NCBI GenBank assembly: GCA_902476665.1 | Contig: CABSEO010000002.1 | Location: 1 to 29,599, forward strand | DNA: 29,599 nucleotides | DNA from: an uncultured Emergencia sp. | GTDB taxonomy: Bacteria > Bacillota > Clostridia > Peptostreptococcales > Anaerovoracaceae | Reading direction: 5' to 3' | Part shown: in pieces, positions 1 through 7,834 of the stretch | Layout: every line of letters begins with the position of its first letter | Numbering within the stretch: position 1 is the first letter of the stretch | Made by a program: the position numbers and the translations under genes | The notes under the pieces: generated by a model | Databases searched by the model: none | What the model was told of the DNA's origin: nothing | The model's input: only the letters and a program-made list of their open reading frames with translations

Positions 1-939
<939 letters not shown>

Positions 940-1131
940 TCATGTTTATACTATATAACATACCGGCAGCAGGTTTGCCATTGTTAATCTGTCAGCGATG
1001 TCTTTACAGATGAGTAAAAGTGTAAGAAATTCTGACAGATTTGAATTTGTGTTAAGACAGATGGCAGAAACTGATCATAGCTTTTCCTGTTCCAACGTAG
1101 TATTCTGAAAAGCACAAAAGGGGGGATAGAC

Positions 1132-1854
1132 ATGGTGTACACACAGTCACAGTGGCTGTTGTTTTTCTTTTCATATTGCTTTTTAGGATGGATTTGGGAG
1201 TCTTGTTATGTGTCTGTAAAGAAGGGAGAATGGATTAACAGGGGATTTCTAAGGGGACCGATTGTACCTATTTATGGCTTTGGTGCTGTAATTGTGCTCT
1301 GGGTGACTTTGCCCGTTGTTTCAAATGTGTTTTTGGTTTTTCTTCTGGGTATGCTGGGTGCCACGATACTGGAGTATCTTACGGGAGCTGCGATGGAAAG
1401 ACTGTTTCACGTCAGATATTGGGATTACAGCAGTCACAAATATAACCTGAACGGTTATATTTGTGCGGAATGCTCTCTGGCCTGGGGAATATTCTCTGTC
1501 TTTCTGGTTAAAGTTCTGCACCCTCTTGTAGAAAATCTGGTGTTGCAGATTCCTTCAGTATGGGCGGATCTGATCACGCTGCTATGTGTGATTCTGTTTG
1601 CAGCAGATGCGACAAGAGCGTTTCAGTCTGCAGTGGATTTAAAAGTACTGCTTGAAGGTATTGAGGAATTTCAGAATCTGAAAGAACAGATTCATAGAAT
1701 GGAAGTGGAGCTGGAGCGGAGAAGAGACAGACGTTATGAAAAAATGCTACAGATCCTGAGACGAAATCCAAGCGCTGTGTCTGTAAAGTTTCGGGAAAGC
1801 TTTGAGGAGCTGAGGCAGATGGCTGCCGATAGGAAAAAATCCCTGAGAAAATAA
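1132..1854 (+). CDS. CmpB-type putative ABC transporter permease (PF06541-like membrane protein)
   Basis: A 240-residue integral membrane protein resembling the family called putative ABC-transporter type IV (PF06541), common in Clostridia. Hydrophobic segments lie at about residues 8-25, 45-65, 66-88, 110-130 and 140-160. Family-like motifs are FLGWIWES near the N terminus, RGPIVPIYG at about 41-50 and TGAAMER at about 84-91. After residue 165 comes a charged, probably coiled-coil cytoplasmic tail of about 75 residues rich in E, R and K. The ATG follows a strong ggggggat ribosome site. The transported substrate is unknown and the transporter assignment rests only on the family name. It stands alone, convergent with the TetR gene. 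Confidence 0.8.
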   Translation: MVYTQSQWLLFFFSYCFLGWIWESCYVSVKKGEWINRGFLRGPIVPIYGFGAVIVLWVTLPVVSNVFLVFLLGMLGATILEYLTGAAMERLFHVRYWDYSSHKYNLNGYICAECSLAWGIFSVFLVKVLHPLVENLVLQIPSVWADLITLLCVILFAADATRAFQSAVDLKVLLEGIEEFQNLKEQIHRMEVELERRRDRRYEKMLQILRRNPSAVSVKFRESFEELRQMAADRKKSLRK

Positions 1855-1897
1855 TATTGGGTTTCTTTATGAGGATATGGTCTCCCTTGTTATTTTG
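1848..1897. terminator. Imperfect bidirectional terminator between convergent genes
   Basis: The left arm AAAATAA-TATT-GGG and right arm CCC-TTG-TTATTTT can pair around a loop of about 25 bases, with A/T tracts on both outer sides. It sits exactly between the stop codons of the membrane protein gene and the convergent TetR gene. The internal mismatch and large loop make it weak, so it is a tentative call. Confidence 0.35.
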
Positions 1898-2420
1898 ACA
1901 GCATATCGCCTTGAATCAAGCGGCAGAGCTGATCTGCCAGAAGATCTTCATTTACCTCTTTTTTTCTGCAGGATTCGTAGAGAACTCCAAAAAGAGCATA
2001 GGTATAAAAGGTGAGCGCAGTTTCCATATCCGCATATTTTAGTTGAGAGAACAGACCTTTTTCTGTGGCCTGTTTCTGGAGACATGAACGGGCAGCTGAG
2101 AGGAGAATTCTTTCTGCCTGTTCTCTGTTTTGTGAATTCATCAGATTCTGAAAGAATTTTTTATTTTCAATGAAAACAGAGATGAAAATACGAAGGCCTT
2201 CTCTCAAGTCAGAAGTTGTTCCGGTCTGCTGGAGCAGATAGTCCTCTTGTATTTTCACTACATAACTGAGAAGATCAAAGATATCCTCAAAATGGTAGTA
2301 AAACGTCTGACGTGTAATTCCGCAGACGTCCACCACATCTTTCACTGTAATTTTATCAATAGGTTTAGCCTCCAGGAGGCCGAGAAAAGCTGCTGCTATG
2401 TTATCCTTTGTACTATTCAT
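1890..2420 (-). CDS. TetR/AcrR family transcriptional regulator
   Basis: A 176-residue one-component repressor. The N-terminal helix-turn-helix spans about residues 8-50, with the signature TVKDVVDVCGITRQTFYYHF typical of the TetR DNA-recognition region. The C-terminal all-helical part resembles the DhaS-like TetR_C_8 ligand or dimerisation domain; its ligand cannot be read from sequence. The start at 2420 has AAAGGAGC eight bases upstream. It begins 13 bp after the stop of the LOG-family gene (2434-2979), so the two probably form an operon, and the regulator may control that unit or the one upstream. Confidence 0.88.
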   Translation of the reverse strand: MNSTKDNIAAAFLGLLEAKPIDKITVKDVVDVCGITRQTFYYHFEDIFDLLSYVVKIQEDYLLQQTGTTSDLREGLRIFISVFIENKKFFQNLMNSQNREQAERILLSAARSCLQKQATEKGLFSQLKYADMETALTFYTYALFGVLYESCRKKEVNEDLLADQLCRLIQGDMLSK

Positions 2421-2433
2421 GATGGATGCTCCT

Positions 2434-2979
2434 TTATTTGCCTGCTTTTGATGAAAGGTAATTCAGCAGCGGCACAGGTTCGTCAAATATGCCAAACAGG
2501 GAAAGACAGTTTTGGGAAAGAAATCCTTCAGATGCTGTATGCTGAAGAAGGGAAAGCAGTTTGTCAAAATAGCCATTAATATTATAAAGGGCGATAGGTT
2601 TTTGATGGCGTTCAAGTTGTAGAAGCGTGTATATTTCAAAGAACTCTTCTAATGTACCGATTCCTCCGGGGGTGACGATAAATCCGTCAGACAGGTTTTC
2701 CATGAGCTGTTTTCTTTGACGCATGGTATCAGTGAAAATCAGTTCTGTGCAATCCTTTGAAAGAACACCTTCTTTATCGAAGAATTTAGGCGCAATTCCA
2801 ATAATATTGCCACCTTCCCGGCTCATGCCCCGGCATGCTGCACCCATTAGGCCTGTAGCGCCTCCTCCAAAGACCATACCGATACCTCTGCGGGCCATTT
2901 CCCTACTCAGTTCAGTTGTTTTTTCATAATAAATGGAGGCAGCGCTGTCACTGCTTGCTCCAAACAGACAAAAGTTCAT
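2434..2979 (-). CDS. LOG-family (TIGR00730) Rossmann-fold protein, predicted nucleotide phosphoribohydrolase
   Basis: A 181-residue protein of the LOG / lysine-decarboxylase-like family. Characterised members cleave cytokinin riboside 5'-monophosphates to free base plus ribose 5-phosphate; the bacterial substrate here is unproven. Visible family features are the opening MNFCLFGASSDS, the nucleotide loop GGGATGLMGA at about residues 39-48, and the catalytic signature PGGIGTLEEFFE at about 104-115. The family is often misnamed lysine decarboxylase. The start at 2979 fits the family N terminus, but the adjacent upstream sequence (gagaaaaaaat) is a poor ribosome site. The best AAGGAG lies about 45 bases upstream, beyond a perfect hairpin. 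It leads the two-gene unit with the TetR gene. Confidence 0.88.
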   Translation of the reverse strand: MNFCLFGASSDSAASIYYEKTTELSREMARRGIGMVFGGGATGLMGAACRGMSREGGNIIGIAPKFFDKEGVLSKDCTELIFTDTMRQRKQLMENLSDGFIVTPGGIGTLEEFFEIYTLLQLERHQKPIALYNINGYFDKLLSLLQHTASEGFLSQNCLSLFGIFDEPVPLLNYLSSKAGK

Positions 2980-2989
2980 ATTTTTTTCT

Positions 2990-3028
2990 CATACGGTGCG
3001 CAGCTGCAGACCGTATCAATCTCCTTCA
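2990..3028 (-). promoter_or_regulatory. Leader hairpin between a strong SD-like AAGGAG and the start of the LOG-family gene
   Basis: On the minus strand, AAGGAG (3023-3028) is followed by ATACGGT, a 12-base GC-rich loop containing CTGCAG, and ACCGTAT: a perfect 7-bp stem ending at about 2991. The coding ATG is at 2979. No start codon sits at normal distance from AAGGAG. The hairpin may shorten the effective SD-to-start distance or regulate translation; this is inference. Confidence 0.4.
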
Positions 3029-3084
3029 ATGTTTTTTTCTTCTTATTTCTGTGAGAAAATATCTACACGGACTCCATAAGAACT

Positions 3085-3130
3085 TCACAGAGTTATTCTA
3101 TCATAATTACAGAGCGAAAAGCAAATTCTC
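3085..3130 (-). promoter_or_regulatory. Predicted sigma-A promoter for the LOG-family/TetR unit
   Basis: On the minus strand TTGCTT is followed after 18 bases by TAGAAT, which also carries an extended -10 TG (tgaTAGAAT). It would give a leader of roughly 100 bases before the start at 2979. It is consistent with the gene order, but the -35 match is only moderate. Confidence 0.4.
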
Positions 3131-3142
3131 TTTGGAATGAAG

Positions 3143-3169
3143 CTTACAAAAATGTAAGAGTATTGTAAG
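3143..3169. promoter_or_regulatory. Palindrome plus 11-bp-spaced direct repeat, candidate operator
   Basis: CTTACA-AAAA-TGTAAG (3143-3158) is a perfect inverted repeat. Its right arm TGTAAG recurs 11 bases on (3153 and 3164), one helical turn apart. This spacing is typical of OmpR/PhoB-type response-regulator sites. It lies 30-60 bp upstream of the TATAAT at 3201 that should drive the small membrane protein gene. The regulator is unknown; the two-component system at 5337 is one candidate. Confidence 0.4.
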
Positions 3170-3200
3170 CACTGAATATGGAAAGACTAAGGGAATCTGA

Positions 3201-3206
3201 TATAAT
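3201..3206 (+). promoter_or_regulatory. Consensus -10 TATAAT without an obvious -35
   Basis: A perfect TATAAT lies upstream of the small membrane protein gene, but the sequence 16-18 bases before it has no recognisable TTGACA. This fits an activator-dependent promoter using the repeat at 3143-3169. Transcription from here would begin near 3213, downstream of the most distal ATG (3178), which argues for the internal starts at 3265 or 3280. Confidence 0.45.
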
Positions 3207-3279
3207 AAAACTGCAAAAGGAAAGAGAGCCGCTGCGGTACTGCACGGCGCGACTTAGAAAAATTATGGGGGATGAGAAA

Positions 3280-3504
3280 ATGAAGGGAAATTGTAAAGTG
3301 GCCTGTGGTGCACTGGCCGTTACCTTAGTCAGCGGGATACTGGCACTAGGATATCTGATTGTTGTTGGAATGAGGGATACAGAAGCTGTAGGATTTACTG
3401 GCACGCAGCTTACATCTGCAGCTGTACCGCTGTTGATTCTGGCAGGAACCATGGTTATTTCCACCCTCGTCATGGTTTTCGCTTTGCCTGGGAAAAAAAA
3501 GTAA
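3280..3504 (+). CDS. Small two-helix membrane protein, unknown function
   Basis: A 74-residue protein that I do not recognise. Two hydrophobic helices are visible, about residues 7-28 (ACGALAVTLVSGILALGYLIVV) and 48-68 (AAVPLLILAGTMVISTLVMV). They are joined by a short polar loop, and the protein ends in GKKKK-like basic residues that suggest a cytoplasmic C terminus. I chose the ATG at 3280 because GGGGGATGAG lies just upstream. An in-frame ATG at 3265 is possible, and the open frame reaches back to 3178, but that part would precede the likely transcription start. The gene is monocistronic, followed by a hairpin terminator. Codon use is like that of its neighbours. Confidence 0.55.
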   Translation: MKGNCKVACGALAVTLVSGILALGYLIVVGMRDTEAVGFTGTQLTSAAVPLLILAGTMVISTLVMVFALPGKKK

Positions 3505-3560
3505 AATGATTGTGGGCGGAAGAAACCCTGCAGCAATTGAAAAAACAAGCATCTCAAAAG

Positions 3561-3626
3561 AACTGCTTATTCTCGGAAAAAATAGACTGCAATCTTTGTT
3601 TGCAGCATCTGAGATAAGCAGTTTTT
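3561..3626. terminator. Two-armed hairpin terminator
   Basis: AACTGCTTAT-t-CTC pairs with GAGATAAGCAGTT and runs directly into TTTTT. Inside the loop a second stem CTGCAA/TTGCAG can form. It lies downstream of the small membrane protein gene and just past the stop of the convergent XRE gene, so it may serve both strands. Confidence 0.65.
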
Positions 3627-3649
3627 GTGTGAGAGCGAAAAGCTGCGGA

Positions 3650-4021
3650 TTATCGTCCCTTTTCCTTTTCTTTTAACAGCAGTTCGGAGGCTTTTTCGAA
3701 CAGACAGCCCTGGGAAAAAGGGGAAAGTTTGTGATACAGATCAACAAACTCGATGATTTGCTGGCTGTTTGCATTGGCAAGGGTGATTTCCCTGATAAAT
3801 TTGCGCGTATTTGTTTCAAAAAGTGTGTCGATGTTAATGTGATAGATTTCAGCCAGTTTGACCAGCAAATCCACACGAGGGATCTTATTGCCCAGTTCCA
3901 TGGCTGTATATGTACTTCTGCCGATATGCATAAGCTCTGCCAGCTGCCACTGAGTGTATCCGTAATACTGTCTCAGATATTTCAGGTTGCCTGCTATACA
4001 TTGCTGCGGTGTTTTCTTCAT
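3650..4021 (-). CDS. XRE-family helix-turn-helix regulator
   Basis: A 123-residue DNA-binding protein. The XRE/Cro-CI helix-turn-helix covers about residues 10-65 (NLKYLRQYYGYTQWQLAELM, then GRSTYTAMELGNKIP and LVKLAEIYHINIDTLF). The C-terminal 55 residues are helical with no recognised domain. The frame is open for another 36 codons upstream, but the ATG at 4021 has a perfect AGGAGG (4032-4037) ten bases away. An out-of-frame ATG lies between them, too close to the SD to be used. It is divergent from the XRE/sigma pair at 4256 and shares a 190-300-bp regulatory region with it, so it may regulate that operon. Confidence 0.85.
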   Translation of the reverse strand: MKKTPQQCIAGNLKYLRQYYGYTQWQLAELMHIGRSTYTAMELGNKIPRVDLLVKLAEIYHINIDTLFETNTRKFIREITLANANSQQIIEFVDLYHKLSPFSQGCLFEKASELLLKEKEKGR

Positions 4022-4151
4022 GTTGCATAGACCTCCTAATGATTTTTGCTTTCGTGATAAATCTATTACTACACTTAATATAGAGATTTTTTTATCGCAA
4101 ATAGTTTCAAGTTTCGACATTTTTTTCAAAAAAGTTTTGATTCCCTTACTG

Positions 4152-4212
4152 GTTATAGTAAATTCTCCCGAAGGGTTGTTTATTAAATTGCAAAGTACCC
4201 ATAAACTATAAC
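4152..4212. promoter_or_regulatory. Inverted repeat GTTATAGT ... ACTATAAC flanking a likely promoter
   Basis: A perfect 8-bp inverted repeat has half-sites at 4152-4159 and 4205-4212, 53 bp apart start to start (about five helical turns). Between them lies a weak promoter-like pair: TTGTTT at 4176 and CATAAA at 4200, with an 18-base spacer. The right half-site would overlap the -10/start region. This is a plausible operator pair for one of the two neighbouring XRE proteins. Confidence 0.45.
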
Positions 4213-4255
4213 AATGAAGGCCGGATTAAGTAAAACAGGGAGAACTTTTCGAAGC

Positions 4256-4639
4256 ATGACGAAGCACATTCACGAACTAAAACAGTTAAACTACATAGAA
4301 ATGGGAAGACGGATCCGAAGTCAGCGGGAGCTAAGCAAACTGACAAGAGAAGAGCTTGCTGGATATCTTGACCTTTCTCCTAAGTTTATTGCCGATTTGG
4401 AATACGGGGAAAAAGGTGTATCTATCAGGAATCTGTATCTTCTGACACAGGCCCTTGATGTATCTGCAGATTATCTTCTGGCTGGGGGCAGAGGTCCGTC
4501 GGATGATGAAGGAGAACGGCAGCTTTTGAAAGAGAAGCTGCTTGCTTCTCTGGATCGCTGCAATCTGAAACAGCTTCAGTGTCTGGAGCAGATTGTGAAA
4601 TACTATATCAAGGCAGTTCTTTCAGATGAATCGAACTAA
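4256..4639 (+). CDS. XRE-family helix-turn-helix regulator paired with a sigma-like gene
   Basis: About 127 residues with the start at 4256. The helix-turn-helix runs from about MGRRIRSQRELSKLTREELA through LSPKFIADLEYGEKGVSIRN to LTQALDVSADYLL, a classic XRE fold. The C-terminal 45 residues are a helical extension ending near the overlap with the next gene. The ATG at 4256 has GGGAG 13 bases upstream, which is weak. The upstream in-frame ATG at 4214 has no ribosome site and would coincide with the predicted transcription start. The last 14 bases overlap the following sigma-like gene, so the pair is translationally coupled, suggesting a regulator acting with or on that sigma factor. It is not obviously a toxin-antitoxin antidote. 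Confidence 0.8.
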   Translation: MTKHIHELKQLNYIEMGRRIRSQRELSKLTREELAGYLDLSPKFIADLEYGEKGVSIRNLYLLTQALDVSADYLLAGGRGPSDDEGERQLLKEKLLASLDRCNLKQLQCLEQIVKYYIKAVLSDESN

Positions 4640-5162
4640 ACCGCCGGAAGAACTGGAATCGCTTCTCTGCAGCAAGCTTGGCCTGATGAAGCAGCTTGCG
4701 GTCTACTTTGAGATTCCCGAATCAGTCCGCGAGGATTTTGTACAGGAAATTTTTATCGCGGCATATAATGGCCTTCACCAGCTGCGGGAGCCTGAAAAAA
4801 TCAATGCATGGCTGTACAAGATAGCTTATAGGAAGATGATCGCCTGTGGCATACAGCGCAGAAGAATTGAGGCATGGGAGATCAATTACTCTGACTGTGC
4901 GGCTGCAGACTGGGAACCGTTTGAAAGCAGCAGCTACAAGCTGTGGTGTGTTATGGAAAACGGGATTGATAAAGATGCCATCAAATCAATTGTGAACAGT
5001 TTTGAACCGCCGGTTCCGGATATCATCTGGCTTCGCTTTGATCAGGGGTTTTCCTTAGTGGAAATTGCTGAAATGCTTCAGCTCAACTACAACACTGTAA
5101 AAACCATAGAGGTAAGAGCTTTTGCAAAGATAAAAAAGCTTCTGGAACGAGAAATGGAATAG
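4626..5162 (+). CDS. Sigma-70 family (ECF-like) RNA polymerase sigma factor
   Basis: A 178-residue protein with the layout of a short sigma factor. Region 2 occupies about residues 20-75 (VREDFVQEIFIAAYNGLHQL, INAWLYKIAYRKMIACGIQRRR). A linker follows, then a region 4 helix-turn-helix at about 128-175 (PDIIWLRFDQGFSLVEIAEM, NYNTVKTIEVRAFAKIKKLL). The promoter recognised is unknown. There is no adjacent membrane anti-sigma factor; the coupled upstream XRE protein is the nearest candidate partner. The start lies inside the upstream gene, and the stop codon forms the first base pairs of the terminator. It could instead be a sigma-like activator. Confidence 0.82.
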   Translation: MNRTKPPEELESLLCSKLGLMKQLAVYFEIPESVREDFVQEIFIAAYNGLHQLREPEKINAWLYKIAYRKMIACGIQRRRIEAWEINYSDCAAADWEPFESSSYKLWCVMENGIDKDAIKSIVNSFEPPVPDIIWLRFDQGFSLVEIAEMLQLNYNTVKTIEVRAFAKIKKLLEREME

Positions 5163-5221
5163 TCCTCTGACATTTTGGATGCCGCAGATGCATCACAGCA
5201 GTCGGAGGACTGATTTTTTTT
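5161..5221 (+). terminator. Rho-independent terminator of the XRE/sigma operon
   Basis: AGTCCTCTGAC pairs with GTCGGAGGACT (11 bp, one G-U pair) and is followed by gaTTTTTTTT. The left arm begins within the stop codon of the sigma-like gene, and the T tract merges with the -35 of the next promoter. Confidence 0.85.
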
Positions 5222-5248
5222 GACAATTTGAATTGGTCTTGTTACACT
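5220..5248 (+). promoter_or_regulatory. Strong sigma-A promoter for the two-component operon
   Basis: TTGACA (5220-5225), a 17-base spacer, then TACACT (5243-5248) with an extended TG (tgtTACACT). Transcription should start near 5255, giving a leader of about 80 bases. The leader holds a perfect 7-bp inverted repeat, ATCGTAA (5260-5266) and TTACGAT (5300-5306). Confidence 0.75.
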
Positions 5249-5259
5249 GAATTAAGAAA

Positions 5260-5306
5260 ATCGTAAGAATTAACACCACTGCTTTGTAATATTTGAGTGT
5301 TACGAT
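5260..5306. repeat. Inverted repeat ATCGTAA/TTACGAT in the response-regulator leader
   Basis: A perfect 7-bp inverted repeat is separated by 33 bases, just downstream of the promoter. TAACAC/GTGTTA within it gives an alternative pairing. It could be an autoregulatory operator or a leader hairpin; the sequence cannot decide between them. Confidence 0.4.
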
Positions 5307-5336
5307 AAGAATGCAGAACGAAAGGAGATACAGGGG

Positions 5337-6023
5337 ATGAATATACTTGTTTGTGATGACGATAAAGAGATTGCGGGCGCGATAGAGATTTATCTGAGAA
5401 ATGAGGGGTATTCGGTGCTGAAAGCTTTTGACGGTATAGAGGCTCTGAACATTGTCAGGACTCATCCGCTGCATCTGATCATCATGGATGTGATGATGCC
5501 AAAGATGGATGGGATGCAGGCGACGATGAAAATTCGGGAAGAAAAGAATATCCCGATTATCATGCTGTCGGCAAAATCAGAGGACTATGATAAGATTACC
5601 GGATTAAATGTCGGCGCAGACGATTATATTACAAAACCATTCAATCCTTTGGAACTGATTGCAAGGGTAAAGTCCCAGCTCAGAAGATATGTGGATCTGG
5701 GAAGTATGGAAAAGAGACGCGGGGTTTATAAAACAGGGGGACTTGAGATCGATGATGAAGAAAAGACGGTGCGGGTTGACGGAGAGCCTGTGACTGTGAC
5801 TCCGACTGAATTTGGGATTCTGAAACTTCTTACACAAAATGCGGGAAAAGTGTTTTCCATGGATCAAATCTATGAAAATGTGTGGAAAGAGCCTGCATAT
5901 AATCCGGAAAACACAGTAGCTGTACACATCAGAAGGATCAGAGAAAAAATAGAGATTAATCCCAAAAGTCCAAAATATTTAAAGGTGGTGTGGGGAATTG
6001 GATACAAAATCGAAAAGCTATAG
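5337..6023 (+). CDS. OmpR/PhoB-family response regulator (VanR-like)
   Basis: A 228-residue DNA-binding response regulator. The receiver domain (1-120) shows the acidic pocket CDDD at 6-9, phospho-acceptor Asp51 in IIMDVMMPKMDG, Ser78 and Lys100 in ITKPF. The winged-helix output domain (about 128-226) ends in TVAVHIRRIREKIE...YLKVVWGIGYKI, typical of OmpR/PhoB members and close in style to VanR. AAAGGAG lies nine bases before the ATG. The downstream kinase gene starts 26 bases before this stop, so the pair is coupled. The targets are unknown. The 11-bp-spaced repeats at 3143-3169 are the kind of site this class binds. Confidence 0.93.
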   Translation: MNILVCDDDKEIAGAIEIYLRNEGYSVLKAFDGIEALNIVRTHPLHLIIMDVMMPKMDGMQATMKIREEKNIPIIMLSAKSEDYDKITGLNVGADDYITKPFNPLELIARVKSQLRRYVDLGSMEKRRGVYKTGGLEIDDEEKTVRVDGEPVTVTPTEFGILKLLTQNAGKVFSMDQIYENVWKEPAYNPENTVAVHIRRIREKIEINPKSPKYLKVVWGIGYKIEKL

Positions 6024-7638
6024 AAGTATTATCTGGGGAAGCAGTTCAGTGCTGACTGTGATTGCGGCAGAAATTGCATGTTTTGCCATCTGTGCACTCC
6101 TTATAACCTATGAGGTGAAATATAATACGGGAGTGCTCATGACTGACGGCAGCGGATATGAGTATTTTCAGACAGTAGAAGTAAGGGGACTGGATGATGT
6201 GATATCAGCTGTCTGGATGATCGTTGTTGCAGCTGTTTTTGCAGCATTGGTTTTCCTTGTGATTTCAATGATAAAGGTAGGCAGGAAAGATGATCAAGGC
6301 AGAATCCTACTGAACCGGTTCGACCGGATATTTACAGATTTACAGCTGGCGGCGCTGCTTTTCATCGGTGTCGGAATTGTTTTCATGGCGGTGGTTCACA
6401 TGGACTGGCTGGCGTCAAGCAGCTGGTATAAAAACGGTGTGCTGGCGCTGCTGAGTGAGAAGCAGCTTGAAGATGCGGCAGCATGGTCAGGTCTGACTGT
6501 AGATAATAACGGATTTGAGCCAAGATGGCTGGAAATGCTTTTTATGCTGGCAGGAAACCTGGTGCTGATGGGACTGTTTCTGCTTTTTCTGCAGTCTATT
6601 GTAAAAAAACTGAAGGCTCATTTATTCTGGAAAAATACCATTGCAGGCAGACTGATCTGGTATCTGTATGAAACGGCAAAAGATAGTGAAGGTGTCTTCT
6701 GGAAGGTCATGGGTGTCTGCGTGATCTGTATACTTTTGTCTGCAACATGGCTTGGAATGATTCCGGTATTCATCGCAATTTTCATCTTTGTACCGAAGTG
6801 GGTCAGGAAGTATCTGGCAGTAAAAGAGGGTGTTGCGCAGATAAATGCGGGAAATCTTGACTACCAGATTCCCGTTGATGATCATGGTGAGCTGGACAGA
6901 CTTGCAATGCGCATTAATGAGATTTCTCAGGCGATGAATATTGCTGTACAGAACGAATTGAAAAATCAGCGGATGAAGACTGATCTTATTTCAAATGTGT
7001 CACATGATTTAAGGACGCCGCTGACCTCAATGATATCCTATATAGATTTACTGAAAACAGAGGGACTTGACAGTGAGAATGCCCAGGAGTACCTGAAAAT
7101 TATTGATGAAAAGACACAGAGACTGAGGAAACTGACCGATGATCTCTTTGAGGCGGCGAAGGCCTCCAGCGGAAATATTCCGGTTGAACTGATGAAACTG
7201 GAAATGACCTCTATTGTAAATCAGGCTCTGGGTGAAATGGAGGAACGGCTTTCTGAAAAGGATCTGGAGGTTATTTTTACAAACAAGGCAGAATCTGTAT
7301 ATGTGACGGCGGATGGACAACTGCTTTGGAGAGTGATTGAAAATCTCCTGACTAATGTAAGTAAGTATGCTCTGCCCGGCAGCAGAGTCTACATGGATAT
7401 TGTGGAAGAAGACGGCATGATCTGTCTGGATGTAAAGAATATATCAAAAGAGCAGCTGAATATCAGTGCCGACGAACTGATGGAACGCTTTAAACGTGGC
7501 GACGAATCCAGAAATACTGAGGGCAGCGGTCTGGGACTGTCTATTGCAAAGGATTTGACCGGACTGATGAACGGGCAGTTCAGCATTGTCATTGACGGCG
7601 ATCTGTTTAAGGCAAGAGTGGCTTTGAAAAAGGCATAG
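5998..7638 (+). CDS. Sensor histidine kinase (VanS-like) with multi-span membrane domain
   Basis: A 546-residue membrane kinase partnered with the preceding regulator. The N-terminal half has about six hydrophobic stretches (roughly 14-38, 68-93, 114-136, 182-204, 238-262 and an adjoining one), more than the usual two. A HAMP-like segment (about 275-325) follows. The H-box SNVSHDLRTPLTSMISY has phospho-acceptor His336. The ATPase domain has an N-box ENLLTNVSKYA and a G-box GSGLGLSIAKDL. I accept the TTG start at 5998 because AAGGTGG lies upstream and no ATG with a ribosome site precedes the first helix; it overlaps the regulator by 26 bases. The signal is unknown. No resistance gene is adjacent, so VanS describes the fold only. 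Confidence 0.9.
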   Translation: MDTKSKSYRSIIWGSSSVLTVIAAEIACFAICALLITYEVKYNTGVLMTDGSGYEYFQTVEVRGLDDVISAVWMIVVAAVFAALVFLVISMIKVGRKDDQGRILLNRFDRIFTDLQLAALLFIGVGIVFMAVVHMDWLASSSWYKNGVLALLSEKQLEDAAAWSGLTVDNNGFEPRWLEMLFMLAGNLVLMGLFLLFLQSIVKKLKAHLFWKNTIAGRLIWYLYETAKDSEGVFWKVMGVCVICILLSATWLGMIPVFIAIFIFVPKWVRKYLAVKEGVAQINAGNLDYQIPVDDHGELDRLAMRINEISQAMNIAVQNELKNQRMKTDLISNVSHDLRTPLTSMISYIDLLKTEGLDSENAQEYLKIIDEKTQRLRKLTDDLFEAAKASSGNIPVELMKLEMTSIVNQALGEMEERLSEKDLEVIFTNKAESVYVTADGQLLWRVIENLLTNVSKYALPGSRVYMDIVEEDGMICLDVKNISKEQLNISADELMERFKRGDESRNTEGSGLGLSIAKDLTGLMNGQFSIVIDGDLFKARVALKKA

Positions 7639-7654
7639 TATTTGCGGATCTGGA

Positions 7655-7705
7655 AAAGTGACACACAATTGAAGGCCGGAGCGCTTAGAACGCGAGTGTC
7701 ATGAA
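7655..7705 (+). other. Structured non-coding segment between the kinase and yhaM
   Basis: TGACAC and GTGTCA can pair to enclose GCG...CGC, and two CCGG copies flank the structure. It matches no riboswitch I know. It may simply be the 3' UTR of the kinase operon. Confidence 0.25.
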
Positions 7706-7782
7706 CCGGAGACAGATGTACAGAGCAGTTTCACAGCAGAAGATCAGATCGGATTTGGAGGGAAAAGATCTTCACAATTTGA

Positions 7783-7834
7783 TCACTATACTAATTGGAA
7801 CAAATGTTATATAATTAGTATAGTGAATTTTTTT
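7783..7834 (+). terminator. Perfect 14-bp hairpin terminator upstream of yhaM
   Basis: TCACTATACTAATT pairs perfectly with AATTAGTATAGTGA around a 16-base loop, followed by a run of seven T. It should end transcription of the two-component operon. It ends only 14 bases before the yhaM ATG, and its loop/right arm contains TATAAT (7810-7815), so it may also be a leader element or operator for yhaM. Confidence 0.7.

Noticed and set aside
2908..3020. A short leader peptide (about 23 codons from a TTG) overlapping the LOG-family start
   Set aside because: The TTG is one base from the SD, too close to initiate, and no family-like peptide or attenuator codons are seen.
3178..3279. 34-codon N-terminal extension of the small membrane protein
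   Set aside because: It spans the TATAAT at 3201, so it would lie upstream of the transcription start; the extension is charged and the helix begins only after the ATG at 3280.
3650..5162. XRE genes as toxin-antitoxin system
   Set aside because: No small toxin-like gene is paired with either; the partner is a sigma-70-like protein with clear regions 2 and 4.
7701..7814. A 37-codon open frame between the kinase gene and yhaM
   Set aside because: It has no ribosome site, and its last codons are the arms of the terminator hairpin, so the composition is explained by RNA structure.
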